A stretch of 64,000 nt of DNA from Rhizopus arrhizus (GCA_024220505.1 JAKZZE010000008.1:620001-684000), one strand, 5' to 3'. Counted from the first letter of the stretch, positions 30,901-41,795 are shown. Program-made: numbers and translations. Notes: generated from the letters alone by a model not told the origin.

Positions 30901-32376
30901 AATCGTAGAGTCAGCCGTATCATCACAAGGAGTCAAGAGCACATTACCCCTGTTTTCATCCACCAGTTTCCAAGAACTAGTGGACCAATTTGGAATTGGC
31001 TTAGCTTGTTGAAACCACTGTTGGCCCAAGATGAGATCGAACTTCATATCGAATACGTATGCTTGTACGTGATAAGGGATTTGTCGAGCCCTCAATTCGA
31101 ATTCCACCTTCTTATCAATGGGCATTACGTGACCACCAGCCGTTTCCACTTCACGAGATGACCGTAAGGAAGACATCTTCATAGATCTGTTCACCAATTT
31201 AGGAGATATGTAGTTTGCGCTTGCACCTGTATCTAGTAGAACCTTGACTTTACGACACTTATCAGCATTGTTATTATCACATAAGACAAACTCGTACAAG
31301 GGCAAATCGGATTCTTTATTATTATTGAGATTTAACAAATGATCATGGTCTCGTGCCAAGAATTCATCATCTCCATCCAACTCAGAAACGTCCAACTTGT
31401 TATCACTGCACTCACAATGCTTGACAGGCTTGATATAATTTATAGTACGGCGCTGACGAGAGGAACCTGGCCCAACTGTTCTTGTATTGCCAGCCTTTCG
31501 CCAAGTAGGACACTCAGACTTGACATGTCCTATACCTTGGCACCCATAACACCGGATCTGTCTTCGACCATTGTTCGAACGTTCAAAACCTTTACGACCT
31601 TTGCCATTAAAAGCGGTGGAGATGGCATTTAGGACTTGTCGGATTGAATCTAGATCCATTGGGTCTTCACCGTTACCGGGGGCACCAAGAGGAGAACCAC
31701 GAGCAAAAGGATTACCTGAAGGAGTATGTACAACAGGGGCAGAAGCCACTTCACCATCGTTCCTTGCCGCTTCGATGGCCAGAGCCATGGATTCCGCTGA
31801 CTCCAAGGAATGAGGGAATCTAGAACGTACCAGAACCCGTAAATCAGGCTTTAAACCGCGCACAAAGCGATCCAACGCATCACCAGCAGACATATCAGGT
31901 ATTTGCAATTGAAGGCTGCGAAACTCACTAATATATCTTGCGACGGTGGAGTGTTGTGATAGTATAGCCAATTTATCACGGGCCGCCTGAGTAGAGTTTA
32001 CAGGTCTAAACTCATTCTCAAAAGCGAACTTGAATGAAGACCAGTCGGATGGAGGCACACGGCTAACCTTTAATTGATTCCACCATATCAAGGCATCATC
32101 ACGGAGCAGTGTGACAGCAAATGAAACTTTTTCTTTTTCCTTCAAGGGTACCAATTCGAAATAGCACTCCAAAGAGCCTAACCAACTTGCTACGGCGATA
32201 GCAGAGCGATCACCCCTGAACACATCCGGTTCACGTACCCTTATCGATTGCGAACTTTTAGATGACAAGGCAAGGAGCAACTTTTCTAATACTGCCTTGT
32301 CTACATAAACACCATTGCCTTCACCGGGGCCAGAAGGGTTACCCATATCAATATCTTCTTCGATTACACCAGACAT
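27853..32376 (-). CDS. Ty3-C Gag-Pol fusion polyprotein
   Basis: A single uninterrupted 1507-residue ORF from ATG (MSGVIEEDIDMGNPSG). Gag core about residues 50-200 (SWLGSLECYFELVPL, ALIWWNQLK, ARYISEFRSLQLQIPDM), zinc knuckle CYGCQGIGHVKSEC about 276-289, protease VLLDTGASANYIS about 385. RT: SSSPWGAPVLFVRKKDGSLR, SIDLKSGYHQV, LPFGLTNSPPTFQ and LVYLDDILVFS. RNase H: IETDASDFGVGAVL and FTDHNPLQYL. Integrase: HSGFGHAGRT...CPQCQLAAG zinc region, LDFIGELP, IVTDRGANFLS and HPRSNGKCERLNG for the D,D,E residues. GPF module: YNWMGPFIVTGK. No chromodomain. Gag and Pol are made in a fixed 1:1 ratio unless processed or degraded differently. Codons are richer in G and C than in the neighbours, which may mean a recent arrival. 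Confidence 0.97.
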   Translation of the reverse strand: MSGVIEEDIDMGNPSGPGEGNGVYVDKAVLEKLLLALSSKSSQSIRVREPDVFRGDRSAIAVASWLGSLECYFELVPLKEKEKVSFAVTLLRDDALIWWNQLKVSRVPPSDWSSFKFAFENEFRPVNSTQAARDKLAILSQHSTVARYISEFRSLQLQIPDMSAGDALDRFVRGLKPDLRVLVRSRFPHSLESAESMALAIEAARNDGEVASAPVVHTPSGNPFARGSPLGAPGNGEDPMDLDSIRQVLNAISTAFNGKGRKGFERSNNGRRQIRCYGCQGIGHVKSECPTWRKAGNTRTVGPGSSRQRRTINYIKPVKHCECSDNKLDVSELDGDDEFLARDHDHLLNLNNNKESDLPLYEFVLCDNNNADKCRKVKVLLDTGASANYISPKLVNRSMKMSSLRSSREVETAGGHVMPIDKKVEFELRARQIPYHVQAYVFDMKFDLILGQQWFQQAKPIPNWSTSSWKLVDENRGNVLLTPCDDTADSTIGNGGQDCVYLISKRQLQRSTRKQQVDELYLVHFVDNGRSTNECQNGNSKLERSIISEFQDVFRNDLPPGLPPVRTVEHVIDTGDARPISRPPFKMSPRELDELQKQLKELMDVGLIRPSSSPWGAPVLFVRKKDGSLRMCIDYRAINSLTKRINTPLPRIDECLERLGGAKHFSSIDLKSGYHQVRIRDEDVPKTAFNTRYGSYEFLVLPFGLTNSPPTFQKMMNHVLQDYVDKFVLVYLDDILVFSKTAEEHKEHLRLVLSKLREHKLYANPKKCTFNKSEVEFLGYRVSEKGILPSSSKVKAIQDWPQPTNVQEVRQFIGLCSHYRRFIPGFSTVATPLTDLTKGTGAKKRPVQWSQECQAAFIKLKELMSSAPVLQPPDLSKPFIIETDASDFGVGAVLLQKDERDLLHPIAFESKKLSAAERGYPPQERELIGILHALRTWRCFVDGSEYVVFTDHNPLQYLRSQKKPTPRLVRWLAEIETYDPVIKYKPGKENNVPDALSRRDGPSCIAETENMEPNYLYSVHNIHETDWPQYYSIDLPSDMSDTMKRRLQQNKEKFVVRDGQVWRKVMIDNKPCEVQFCPFSRRADLVDKFHSGFGHAGRTTVYELLRRRWWWPSMQSDIQTWLSHCPQCQLAAGANKNTHHAPMVPLTIPPAFARWHLDFIGELPTTKSGNKWLLTAVDYSTNWPIARAVPEASAEAVADFLYEEIVMRFGCPSEIVTDRGANFLSKLVKHYTERVKITHRMTSAFHPRSNGKCERLNGILKTMLRKYVHGAIHIWDQFVDAALFATRIRKHRSAGFSPFYLVYGREPVLPGDELRPYLADELAKDPRTIAEHTARELEALGQNRAAAEQRMRAVSEHDKSKWDAAITKVDFEVGDHVLLRNEQKYGLEYNWMGPFIVTGKNDVTHVCKLVSIGGEPYPSWVHIDRLKEVKAESIDEPWYNPTVSRAAWRSAVGLPGGNSAGGSASQVDQRRSTVLGGSDVVAKRGKPSLNAPVRTARVVRSEQKLRP
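27941..27955 (-). promoter_or_regulatory. Ty3-C polypurine tract
   Basis: Coding strand TCTTGGGGGGAGTGA directly before the 3' LTR. Confidence 0.8.
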
Positions 32377-32438
32377 AGTTAAACCAGGTAAGTTATTATC
32401 AGAGACTTGCGATACAGAGCAAAAAATACTATTTTAAT

Positions 32439-32454
32439 CAAACAGATGCTACCA
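32439..32454 (-). promoter_or_regulatory. Ty3-C primer binding site
   Basis: Two bases after the 5' LTR the coding strand reads TGGTAGCATCTGTTTG. TGGTAGC is also how initiator-methionine primer sites begin in other fungi; the tRNA is not proven here. Confidence 0.6.
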
Positions 32455-32456
32455 GT

Positions 32457-32746
32457 TGTCGTTGTTAACAATAGAACCAACCAATAGTAAGTCGAAATAA
32501 ACAATAAAATAAACTTGAACTTGCGAGGAAAGCTGTTCTTTATTTTTTACAAAACAATACAACTATTTATATGTTTTATGATGATGTCCAGAAATCTCTG
32601 GAATTTTCTCAATTGTCCCAGATAGCGGGGTTGTAATGAGAGCAGGGTCTCAGGGACATCAGGGTCTCAGCTTTTGCTCGGACCGCACAACACGTGCCGT
32701 CCGGACCGGGGCATTGAGTGAGGGCTTATGTCTTTTAGCTACGACA
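32457..32746 (-). repeat. Ty3-C 5' LTR
   Basis: 290 bp partner of 27651-27940, TG...CA ends. Confidence 0.9.
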
Positions 32747-32750
32747 ACAC

Positions 32751-32797
32751 TGTCGTGGCTAAAAGAGGTAAGCCCTCACCCAATTCCCCGGTCCGGC
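32751..32797 (+). repeat. Inverted 47-bp tip of a Ty3-C LTR
   Basis: Reverse complement of the Ty3-C LTR end (TGTCGTGGCTAAAAGAGGTA...), starting four bases after the LTR and forming a near-palindrome with it. It stops at CCGG, where Plavaka-A begins. It matches the left LTR variant better than the right one. Confidence 0.8.
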
Positions 32798-33318
32798 CAC
32801 TGCAAATAATTGGTGATTTTCAGCGTTATCAGTCATTGGCAGTCATTTCTAACATCAAAATTTCAACGATTTAAATAACTTTGATTAAACGAAAAAAATT
32901 AAAATGCTCTGTATTGCACCTTTTTGAATTTTGAAAAAAGATTTAGGTGCGAAAAAAATAAAGAAATTTAATAATTTTATTATTTTTTTTGTGGTGTAAG
33001 TATTCATAGAGTTATTCATGTTTTAAAAAAGTGTCTTTTTTTTTTCAAATAGTCTCTTTTTGGAAAGCCTGTTCTCCTCTATCGTTGAAAGACCGATATT
33101 TTCTTTTTTTTATTTTTGAGGGCAAAATGCGGAAAACAAAAACACATTGTGATTATTTTGATCAAAAGAATACATATTAGGAAGGCAGTCTGTGATCTTT
33201 AGCTTAGTTCATTTGAAGCGTGTAACAGAACGTAACAAAATAGTTGCGTTTGGGAAAAAAAAGAAGCTGGAAAATTAGAAGTAAAAAAAAAAAAAGACAA
33301 AGTTTAAAAGAAAGACCT

Positions 33319-33355
<37 letters not shown>

Positions 33356-34136
33356 ATAGCAATAAAATGTTACTTATTCAAATGAAAACAATAACCTAAC
33401 AGTAAACATGTTTTATAAAAATACAAATGCTTTTACATTGTAACAAAAGAATACGTGTATATTCTAAAAAGAATAAAAAAAAAAAGAAGCTTTGTTAACA
33501 TCTTGTTACAAGGCAATTATAATCAATAGATACAAGCACAGCGTTTTTATTTTTCAAGTAAATTGATTGCTTTATTATTTTTCATGACATACAATAAAAA
33601 GAATATATGTTTTTAAGCTTATATTAGTTCATTACTTACTTTATGTTTACACATGGGTGTAATTTGCCATTAGCCATTAGAGATGTTAACATTGCCAACT
33701 TTCTTTATCAAAAAAAAAACTTTGCAGCAACAAGCAGTAATATAAGTTTGATATTCTTATAGTTTTATCTGTTGGAAAGAATAACTTTACTCATGAGGTT
33801 CATGTTCGTCGTCCATTTGTGTCCCATTAGAAATCCTTAATATAAAAAGAAAAAAAAAAAAAGAAAAACGACGTTAGACCTGGTATTATTTTTGTTGTTA
33901 CAAACTTACATTTTAACCATTGTTGAGTTTTCTTTTATATCTTTTGTATCCTCAATGTTAAATATGTTCTCTGAAACAAAACAAGGAAAAAAAAAAACAT
34001 TTCTTTAGTACACGTAAAACTGTTACTGTTTAGGAAACGACATCCAAATTTAGTATATTTGCTTTAGTTTTTTTTGATCACGCATTTTTTTCTATCTTAT
34101 TCCTCTACTAAATCCTGAATATTATTTTTTTTTGAA

Positions 34137-36960
34137 ATGAACGCCACTAACAACAAAGTTAAATGCCAATGCACCAAATGCAGCAAATGTCCTGAAGGAT
34201 TCAGAATGATTGCCAAGAAAACCGCTAATACTCATAAGCGTATTGACAAAGTTGGAGAAGGTACTTTTTTTTAAAGAAATGCAGAAAGACTAAAGTGCAA
34301 TTAAAATAGTTTTGAGACAAAGAAGATTAGAAAATATCTTCGAGCAACCCTCCAGTTCTACCGAAAGAAGCACGTTTGAAGGTATATTCATAAACACACC
34401 CTTTTTTTTATTAAACAAATTTAGAATTCGACCTTGATGCTGACATGGATGTCGACATGGAAGAAGAAATGACCAACGACCAACAACTGGAGTATCTCCT
34501 GGTCCTTTACCTTGTGCTTTTTCAAGCAAAGCACCTTTCTGTTGAAGCCGGTGAAGAACTGTTGGCCTTTCTTTCTTTCTTTGTTCGTGCCCTTGGCCAT
34601 GGCATGGAGATTCCTACAAAGATCTCCACTGCTCGTGCCATGGTCAATTATTCCTCTGCCAGTAGTGGTGTCTCCCGTTTCCTTGTCTGTTCTCTTTGTA
34701 GAAGTGTTTATGACACGGGAAGTTTGCATACCCGACTATGCCCTTTTGTCAGGTTTGCAAACAACCCCCACAGACAAGAGCGCCCATGTGGTAATTCACT
34801 TTTTGTTGGCAGCAGCCTGAAGCCCGTCCTTGAGTTCCCGTACAACTCAATTGTCGAAGCGTTGAAGAAGTTCTTTGTCCGTCCGAACTTTGAAACAGAA
34901 ATTGAACAGTGGAGAGGTCGATATGTGGAGGAAGGTGTGTTGTATGACATTTATGATGGTAGAGTCTGGAATGAGATGGTCGACTCAGCTGGGGAGCCAT
35001 TTGTGAATAAAAGACGATCATTAATGGTGTCATTGAACGTTGATTGGTTTCAACCTAGTGATGGTATGCATTACTCTTGCGGTGGTGTATATCTCACTAT
35101 CAACAACCTTCCAAGGGGTTCCAGGATGAAGGTTTCCAACATCATCCTGGTTGGTATGATTCCTGGGCCTGGCGAGCCCACGGATGACCAGCTCCAAAAT
35201 TTCTTGCGACCGATGATTGCAGAGCTGAATACCTTGTACGGAGGTATGATGATGCCAACGTACCAGAACAGAAACGGTGAGATGGTACGTGTTGCTTTGA
35301 TGTCCGTTAACTGTGATATACCAGCAGCTCGTAAGGTAGCTGGATTCATGGGTCAATCCGCGCACAAAGCCTGCAACAAGTGTTCCACTGTGTTTTCGCG
35401 AATCAGTACTGGTGCAAATTCAACGAAGCCAGATTTTTCAGACTTTGACGATGAGCATTGGATTCTGCGAAACAATACCCAGCAGCGCCAAGAAGCATAT
35501 GCTTGGCTCAATGCCACTCACATTACACAACAAAGAACCCTGCAGACGGACACAGGAAGTAAATGGAGTGAACTTCACCGACTAGAATACTTTGATGTTG
35601 TAAGGTTAACAACAGTTGATCCTATGCACAATTTATTTCTAGGTACGCCAAAATGAATGGTTGAAGTTTGGGTAGATCACGGGCTTCTTTCTACGGCTGA
35701 TTTCAAAGCCATGGCTGATGAATCAGCTTCAATTGCTATTCCTTCACAGTACTGCAGAATCTCCAAAGGTATGCAACAAATATAAAAGAATTAATTATGT
35801 GATAATTCTGAACACTAATTTTTTGTATAAAAAAAAAAACAAAAAAAAAAGGCAAGATTGAAAGTACTTTTAGCAATATGAAATCCGATGAATGGAGAAC
35901 GTGGTGTGTTGTGCTTTCGCCTTTTCTGTTAAAACAAAGACTAATCGGTGAACATTTCATCAATTGGATGCGATATGTAGAAGCAGTAAGATTGGTGACT
36001 GGTCCTTTGATCACAATTGAAGAAATACACACAGCACATTCATTATTTAAGACCTTTGGCAAGACTTGTGCTCAACTTTATGGAAAAACAAGTATAACAC
36101 CAAATATGCATATGCACATGCATTTGAAAGAATGCTTTTTGGACTTTGGTCCCTCTTATGCCTTTTGGCTCTATGGTTTTGAACGCTTGAATGGTGATGT
36201 CAAAAAGATAAATATCAATTACAAGACAGGCTTCGAAACTACTTATGTCACTATGCTTACACAAACAATACATACACAAGATCTTATACATTCATTACCA
36301 ACACTCATTAATACCAACAACGAAGACATGCTCCTACTACTCAACTTTATAAGGGAAATAGGCGAAGTTACGAATGACGAGAGTGGTCTAACGCCATTTG
36401 ATTACGCTCAGTTCATAGACGGACCAAGTCTATTTAACCTGACAATTACTGGTAGTGAGCCTCTGCCACCAAAATCCCTTCCTTCAAAAATTAACAACAA
36501 ACAACAAATCTTATGCCCTCAACACTATGAAGCCCTACAAAATTATTATATGGATACCTATGAAACACCTATTATGAATACAATTAGTACAATGATACAA
36601 TCATTTAAGAAAATTAACTTGCTTGGACAACGTTACCAACAATCAGACAATCATTCATCATCATCATACATTCAAGCCATTGTAAATAACCAACTACGAA
36701 TTGGCCAAATATCATATTTTTTTTCACATTCCTTCAACAATACCACTCATTATTTTGCATTCGTCAATTGGTACAGCCATGCGACCCAACATTTCCCCAC
36801 CTTTGATGGTACTGGCATCCAAGTGTGGAAGAATCAATTTGATCCAGTTACAAACAGCAATATACTTCCAATTTACAGGATTTTCAACCCTGTTGCTATA
36901 TGTCCATATGTTGATAACCACCTTCTTACTCTCGCTCTGCCAAGAAGAATTTATATGTAA
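34137..36960 (+). pseudogene. Plavaka-A transposase (Tnp2 family), one nonsense codon
   Basis: Four exons can be placed from splice sites and Plavaka-B: 34137-34260, 34310-34381, 34425-35768, 35852-36960, giving 882 codons. Exon 1 has a metal-binding-like CQCTKCSKC. The body has the family landmarks LVCSLCRSVY, SLMVSLNVDWFQPS, NIILVGMIPGPGEPT, NCDIPAARKVAGFMGQ followed by KACNKC, VDPMHNLFLGT and, in exon 4, the histidine-rich NMHMHMHLKECFLDFGP. These are hallmarks of Tnp2/Plavaka transposases, which cut at the CACTG ends. One TGA (35654-35656), where Plavaka-B has a lysine codon, interrupts the frame two codons after the LFLGT box. Everything else is open, so the loss looks recent. The gene converges with the accessory gene. 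Confidence 0.88.
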
Positions 36961-37143
36961 CAACTATGCTAAATTATTCAAACATTCTTTTATTATTATT
37001 ATTATTTATTTTACTAAAGAATCATTCAATAGACTATTATTGTTATTTTTTTTTGAAATTTTTATTCAATTTGCAGAGACAACAAAAAGGCAGAAAAAAA
37101 AAAAAAAAAAAGGAGGGAGAGAGAGAAAAGAGAAAGTAAACGC

Positions 37144-40057
37144 TTACTGCATAGGATTAGCAGCAGCAGAAGAGGAAAAGCCAAGGCCAGGAGAAGAAAA
37201 GGCCCAAGAGGGATAATCCTCATGGTCAAGGTTTGTGGGAAACTCCTTGTCGAAGTAGTCCACCACCCTTCTTGTTCTATTGATGGTGCCTTTTTTCGAC
37301 AAGGAGTCTCTCCATGCTTTTTGAAGAGAAGCATGGAATTCGTCCACCTGTAGATTAATTAAAGGTATATTAGAAAATAAATACTATAACAAAAATACTA
37401 CTTACTGCTTTACTTCGAAAGAGTGGTCTTTTTACCACAAACACAGGACCATGTTCATCCTCAGGGCCATCTTCTTCCTCTGAGGTCCAATCGGCTATCA
37501 GAAGCTTTTTTCCAAAAGGAAAACGAGCTTCAAATTCCTCTGGGGCTGCATTGTAAGCATTTCGCCTCATGGCGAGCTTCTAATGTAAAGAAGTAATGTA
37601 AGTACTTCAAACACTATACAGTGGGTGGACTAATTGTCCCAGTGTTTCAACATTTTTTACTTTGGACACTGTAACTCGACCAATTCTTAGGCTATGTGAC
37701 TAGTTTTATGCTCATTAGAAAGGTCGCACTTCGTGCTACATAATATCAAAGAACTGGCGTTCGGAGATTACACAGTCTGAGTTAATCAGCAATAGAAAAA
37801 AAACACCGCACTGGGACAATTTTTCCGCTACCTGCTTATTTTGCAATGTGTTCTAAACATCGCCTTCTTATCAATCAGAAATCACCGGAACTAATATACA
37901 AGCCTTATCTATGATAATCTATGACTCATATCTTTAATGTAAAGTATAAATAGCTTTATGTTATTCTTTTTTTTTTACATTATTCTTAGTCTCTTTATAT
38001 ACTGCACTTCTTACGACTTTGTCCCGCATCAAATGACTCCTACTATCAGCAAATCTGTTCAGAAACAAATCCAAATGCTTTTGGCTAGTAATATGACATA
38101 TGAACAAGTTATGGAACGCATTCCCTGATTGAAAAAGTCAACTTTAGGTAGGTACGCGAACAAGTTTTTTCCAAACCGAATGAAGTCAGCCCCTGGTAGA
38201 AGAGCAACTATTGGTGAAACTACTAAGTCATACATCCGTAGACAAGTAATAAAGGGTGAATTCAAGACAGCCAAAACAGTACATCAATACCTGAATGGTT
38301 TGGGATATACTATTGGTTATTCTGGAGTCTTGAAGCTTCTTAAAAGTATGAACTTCAGAGCTAAAATCAAAGCGAAGAAGCCTCTGCTCAGTAAACAGCA
38401 CAAGGAACGACGTTTAGCATGGGCTATGGCCCACAAAGTCTGGACAACCGATGACTGGAGGCGTATGGTGTTTAGTGATGAGACTAAAGTCAATGTTTTC
38501 GGATCAGACGGTTGCAAGTATTACTGGAGTCGACCAGACGATGTATTGCAGCCTCATCACTTAGACCTTACAGTTAAAGGCGGCCAAGGAAGTGTCATGG
38601 TATGGGGTTGTATTACTTATGATGACCCTGAGTATGCTTGTTGGATACATGATGGAACTATGAAAGCTGTGGATTATGTAAATATCTTGGAAACTACACT
38701 TATGGACAGCCTAAAGTACTATGGATACAATCCTGAGGATATCTATTTTGAACAAGATAAGGATCCCAAGCACACTTCGAAGCTTGCTAAGCAATGGTTT
38801 GTGGATAATAACTTCAAGAGTGATCATATCTTTAGCTGGACAGCCCAAATACTCGATTTAAATCCAATTGAACACGTATGGCATCACCTTAAACTCAAGC
38901 AGAGCGTATATGACACTAAGGCTAAAGGAGTACATGAGTTATGGGAAAGAATCGAAAAAGAATGGAATACTTTTACAGTGGATGAGTGTAGAAGATATAT
39001 AGATCGCATGCCGGATCGTTGTAAAGCAGTTATTAGTGCTAAAGGGGGACATACCTGTTATTAAATAAAATTTATGTTCAAGCGGAAAAATTGTCCCAGT
39101 GCGGTGTTTTTTTTCTATCGCTGATTAACTCAGACTGTGCAATCTCCGAACAATGGCTCTTTAATATTATGTAGCACGAAGTGCGACCTTTCTAATGAGC
39201 ATAAACCTAGTCACATAGCCTAAGAATTGGTCGAGTTACAGTGTCCAAAGTAAAAAATGTTGAAACACTGGGACAATTAGTCCACCCACTGTATATTTCA
39301 ATTTTCCAATATTAATTACTTACTGCATGCACACGACTACGACGCGTTGATTCTTCTGACGTAGCCGTCAGCCCCTTACTTTCTCTCACCATGTAGTTGA
39401 ATTTGTTTCTGACCATGCTGCGCATGTCAGAAACAGTAATGCCAGCAGAAAATGGCTCCTTCTTGGCAGCTGCTACAAGCAAATCTCTGACCTTTGCGTT
39501 TTGCTTGTAGCGCAAGACCTCCTTCAGGTCAAAGGTGATACCCCGAGGGACCAGATGCTCTCTGTAGTACTTCAATATGAAAGCCTATATTTCAAAAAGG
39601 GTAAAACAAAAATTTAGTTATTATTTTGCACATGCTAATTTAGCTTTTAAATTCAAATTACACTGGTCAAGGCCCTATTCTCTTTGACCTCAGAAGGTTG
39701 CTGCTGTGGAGGCTGCTGCTGCTGCTGTTGCTGCCCTTGTTGTTGTTGTTGCAGCAATTGAGTTAGCTGCTCAATCTTCAGCTCCTGCCGACGTTGATTC
39801 TCCTCCTGTCGGCGTTGAATCTGCTCCTGCTGCTGCATCTGAGCAAAGATGGCCTCAAGGGTTGGGCCATTTGCAGAAGAGCCAACTGGGCCTTGAAGGC
39901 GAGAAGGCTCAAAGCTGTCAAAAGACGCAACAGCAGTGGGGGCAGGAGAAGAGGACGGGAGAACGGTGGATGATGATCCAGTAATGCTTGAAGATATTCT
40001 TGCCCTTTTAGGGGCATTACTGGGAACATTGATTGGGGTAGCGAGACGACGAGACAT
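37144..40057 (-). CDS. Plavaka-A accessory protein, four exons, unknown function
   Basis: Minus-strand exons 40057-39662, 39584-39324, 37579-37406 and 37347-37144 join in phase 0 to 344 codons. Exons 2 and 3 have exactly the same sizes (261 and 174 nt) as in Plavaka-B. N-terminal part: MSRRLATPINVPSNAPKRAR, then low complexity with a glutamine-rich helix. Exon 2 has a basic segment with RNKFNYMVRESKG. Exons 3-4: ARFPFGKKLLIADWTSEEED, FVVKRPLFRS and a final PSWAFSSPGLGF. Overall about half the residues match Plavaka-B. It may be the counterpart of the second, DNA-binding protein of CACTA elements (TNPA); that is inference. A Tc1-like element (37619-39291) lies entirely within intron 2, which would otherwise be 69 nt. 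Confidence 0.75.
37619..39291 (+). mobile_element. Tc1-like element with DD37E transposase (1673 bp)
   Basis: Flanked by TA (37617-37618, 39292-39293) with terminal inverted repeats of about 215 bp, beginning CAGTGGGTGGACTAATTGTC and highly similar by eye. Each repeat has an AATTGTCCCAGTG near its outer end and the same motif inverted (CACTGGGACAATT) near its inner end. Inserted in intron 2 of the Plavaka-A accessory gene. Confidence 0.93.
38033..39064 (+). pseudogene. Tc1-like transposase, DD37E, one nonsense codon
   Basis: From ATG (MTPTISKSVQKQIQ) the frame is 343 codons to TAA, broken only by TGA at 38126-38128 in the N-terminal helix-turn-helix region. Second DNA-binding helix region: TAKTVHQYLNGLGYTIGYSG. 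Catalytic region: VFSDETKVNVFG (first D), IYFEQDKDPKHTS (second D) and LDLNPIEHVWHHLK (E). Counting from QD, 37 residues separate D from E, so DD37E, where classic Tc1 has 34. GSVMVWGCITYDD lies between, as usual. A downstream start at or after the stop would lack part of the DNA-binding domain. Inactive as it stands unless the stop is read through. Confidence 0.9.
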
Positions 40058-40111
40058 TTTTTCAAGATAAATTATATAAAAAGGAAGAAAAAAAAAAAAA
40101 CAAGAGTACAA

Positions 40112-40618
40112 AATAAACTAAAGATGAGCACAAAACAACCTGATACTTTTATTTGTTCTACAAAAAAAGCGAAGAAAAAAAAGCCTTTGGAGTTAAAGAT
40201 ATTACATTTAAATAAAAAAAAAAAAGAAGAAGAAGAGAAAGTTTAAACTGTTTATGAATAGCCTCTCTGAATGTTTCAATAGTTAAACAGTATTAAAGAA
40301 GACTTATTTTTAATCGATAGTGGGTAACTGTAACACTGGTAAAATGAGGCTATAAAAAAAGTACTTTTTTTTTTCCTTTTTTTTTTTTTCTTTTTTTTTA
40401 AACAAAACATTCTTTCTAAAAGGTAAGTTCTTAATATTATATGTACTCTATTATTGTTCTGATGGTACTTGAACTTTAGTAAAATCGTATTAGTTGCTTT
40501 CTTGATGTTTCAAATGGTCTTTATAAAGTCTTTTTCCCAGGATTATAGTTGCTTCTTCTTTTGCTTGTTAGTATAAGCTTGGCTGCTGTCTTTTTTTCTT
40601 TTTCTTTTTTTTTCTCAT
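40112..40618. other. Plavaka-A non-coding region beside the accessory gene
   Basis: A/T-rich leader and flank of the accessory gene. It matches the region 56150-56678 of Plavaka-B in inverted orientation (for example the shared GTTACAGTTACCCACTATCGA segment), so it belongs to the element. I see no gene. Confidence 0.6.
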
Positions 40619-40694
40619 GGTCCACCTAAAGCAAGGTGCTATTACTTTTACTATATACTTGATAACTAATAATTATTATAGAGGAGTACTGCTT

Positions 40695-40766
<72 letters not shown>

Positions 40767-40866
40767 GTTGGTAAAGCTTAGCAAGGTTTTTCTCTTAGCC
40801 CATCTAAAGAAAGGTACTATCACTTTTATTATATATACTCAATAGCTAATAATTATTATAGATGCG
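40619..40866 (-). repeat. Plavaka-A subterminal repeats (two, about 65 bp each)
   Basis: 40619-40685 and 40798-40866, minus strand, of the form CATCTATAATAATTATTAG...GTACCTTGCTTTAGATGG. A pure T run of about 66 (40697-40762) lies between them. The same units occur three times in Plavaka-B and twice in Plavaka-C. Confidence 0.85.
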
Positions 40867-40911
40867 TACTGCTATTTTAGTCGTTTGTATACGCTTAGCT
40901 AGTTTTCTTCC

Positions 40912-41648
40912 TGTAATAAACGAAGATAAAAAGAAATAAAAAAGCACCAAAACGATAATTACTTTGAGATACTTTTTATTCTTGATTATATCCAAGTTAA
41001 AGTTATCCTTTTTTCAATGAGGATTTAGGTGGGATATTTATATTCTTTTGAAGAATAATTCATGGGGATGATTGAGTTAAATCAATTGGTTCTTTCTTGA
41101 TGTTTCATTCTGGATTGGGGCATTGCCATCATATCTTGTTCCATGGAATCTTATCTTGTATAATTATATTATAAATCATTGTTCTAAGCTACTAGTGTTG
41201 CATTTATAAATAGGCATCCATGGAATTGTTGTTTAAGACGGCACTTGTGTTTTGTTCCTGAATGGCTATTGGGTTTGAGTAAACTTGGTTACTAAATTAG
41301 TACAGAAAGACTGAAACCTAATAATGGAGACAACAGGAGTCATTAAGGCACCAATCGGATTATTGATAAGAATATTTCTCAATCATTCGTTTAGATCGAT
41401 AAAGTTACTATGCAAGAAAAACAATATTCTATTCTGACACACATAGTCTCAATGCAACTAAATACATTGGATCATAAAAGAGATTATGCAAAGACTTAAT
41501 ACTATAACAGGTTGGTATTATACATGCAAGACATTTATTACTCTTTATGATATAATTCATCGTCAGATCTTTATGGTTTAACTATGCTAGTGTTGGAGAT
41601 ATTTGGTTTATAGCATAATTTATTATTTTATTATGTCTACCTATAACA
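40912..41648 (-). repeat. Ty3-D 3' LTR
   Basis: 737 bp, TGTAATAAAC to CCTATAACA. A short G-rich tract (coding strand CTGGTGGGGACGCA, 41649-41662) adjoins it as a weak polypurine tract. Confidence 0.93.
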
Positions 41649-41795
41649 TGCGTCCCCACCAGACTTAGTCTTACCTAAGTCGACAAAGATTATTAGAGTA
41701 AAGTAATATCTTTTCATTAGTTCTTATTGGCATGCAATGCTCTGAATCAAATGATATTATTATTATTATTATTACTGTTACTATTATCATATATA

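Larger units (their letters stand above)
27651..32746 (-). mobile_element. Ty3-C: compact Ty3/gypsy element (5096 bp), complete
   Basis: Two 290-bp LTRs (27651-27940, 32457-32746) flank a single long minus-strand ORF for Gag-Pol. The primer site and polypurine tract are in place. Flanks (AGTGT on the left, ACACT on the right) are not a direct repeat, so the target duplication is missing or disguised. LTR differences I can see number three, all within the last 25 bp. Confidence 0.95.
32798..40911 (+). mobile_element. Plavaka-A: Tnp2-type (CACTA-like) DNA transposon, one end lost
   Basis: Begins with CACTGCAAATAAT, the 13-bp terminal repeat also found at both ends of Plavaka-B and the start of Plavaka-C. 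Order inward: about 1.3 kb non-coding, transposase (plus), accessory gene (minus), A/T-rich subterminal region with two 65-bp repeats. At 40911 it is cut by Ty3-D; comparison with Plavaka-B shows roughly 0.9 kb and the second terminal repeat are missing. The 1.3 kb before the transposase (32811-34136) shows only long A/T runs and scattered similarity to the Plavaka-B end. Confidence 0.85.

Noticed and set aside
40697..40762. Poly-T of about 66, considered as a poly-A tail of a retrocopy
   Set aside because: It lies between Plavaka subterminal repeats, has no adjacent retrocopy and no target duplication; similar runs occur throughout the window.
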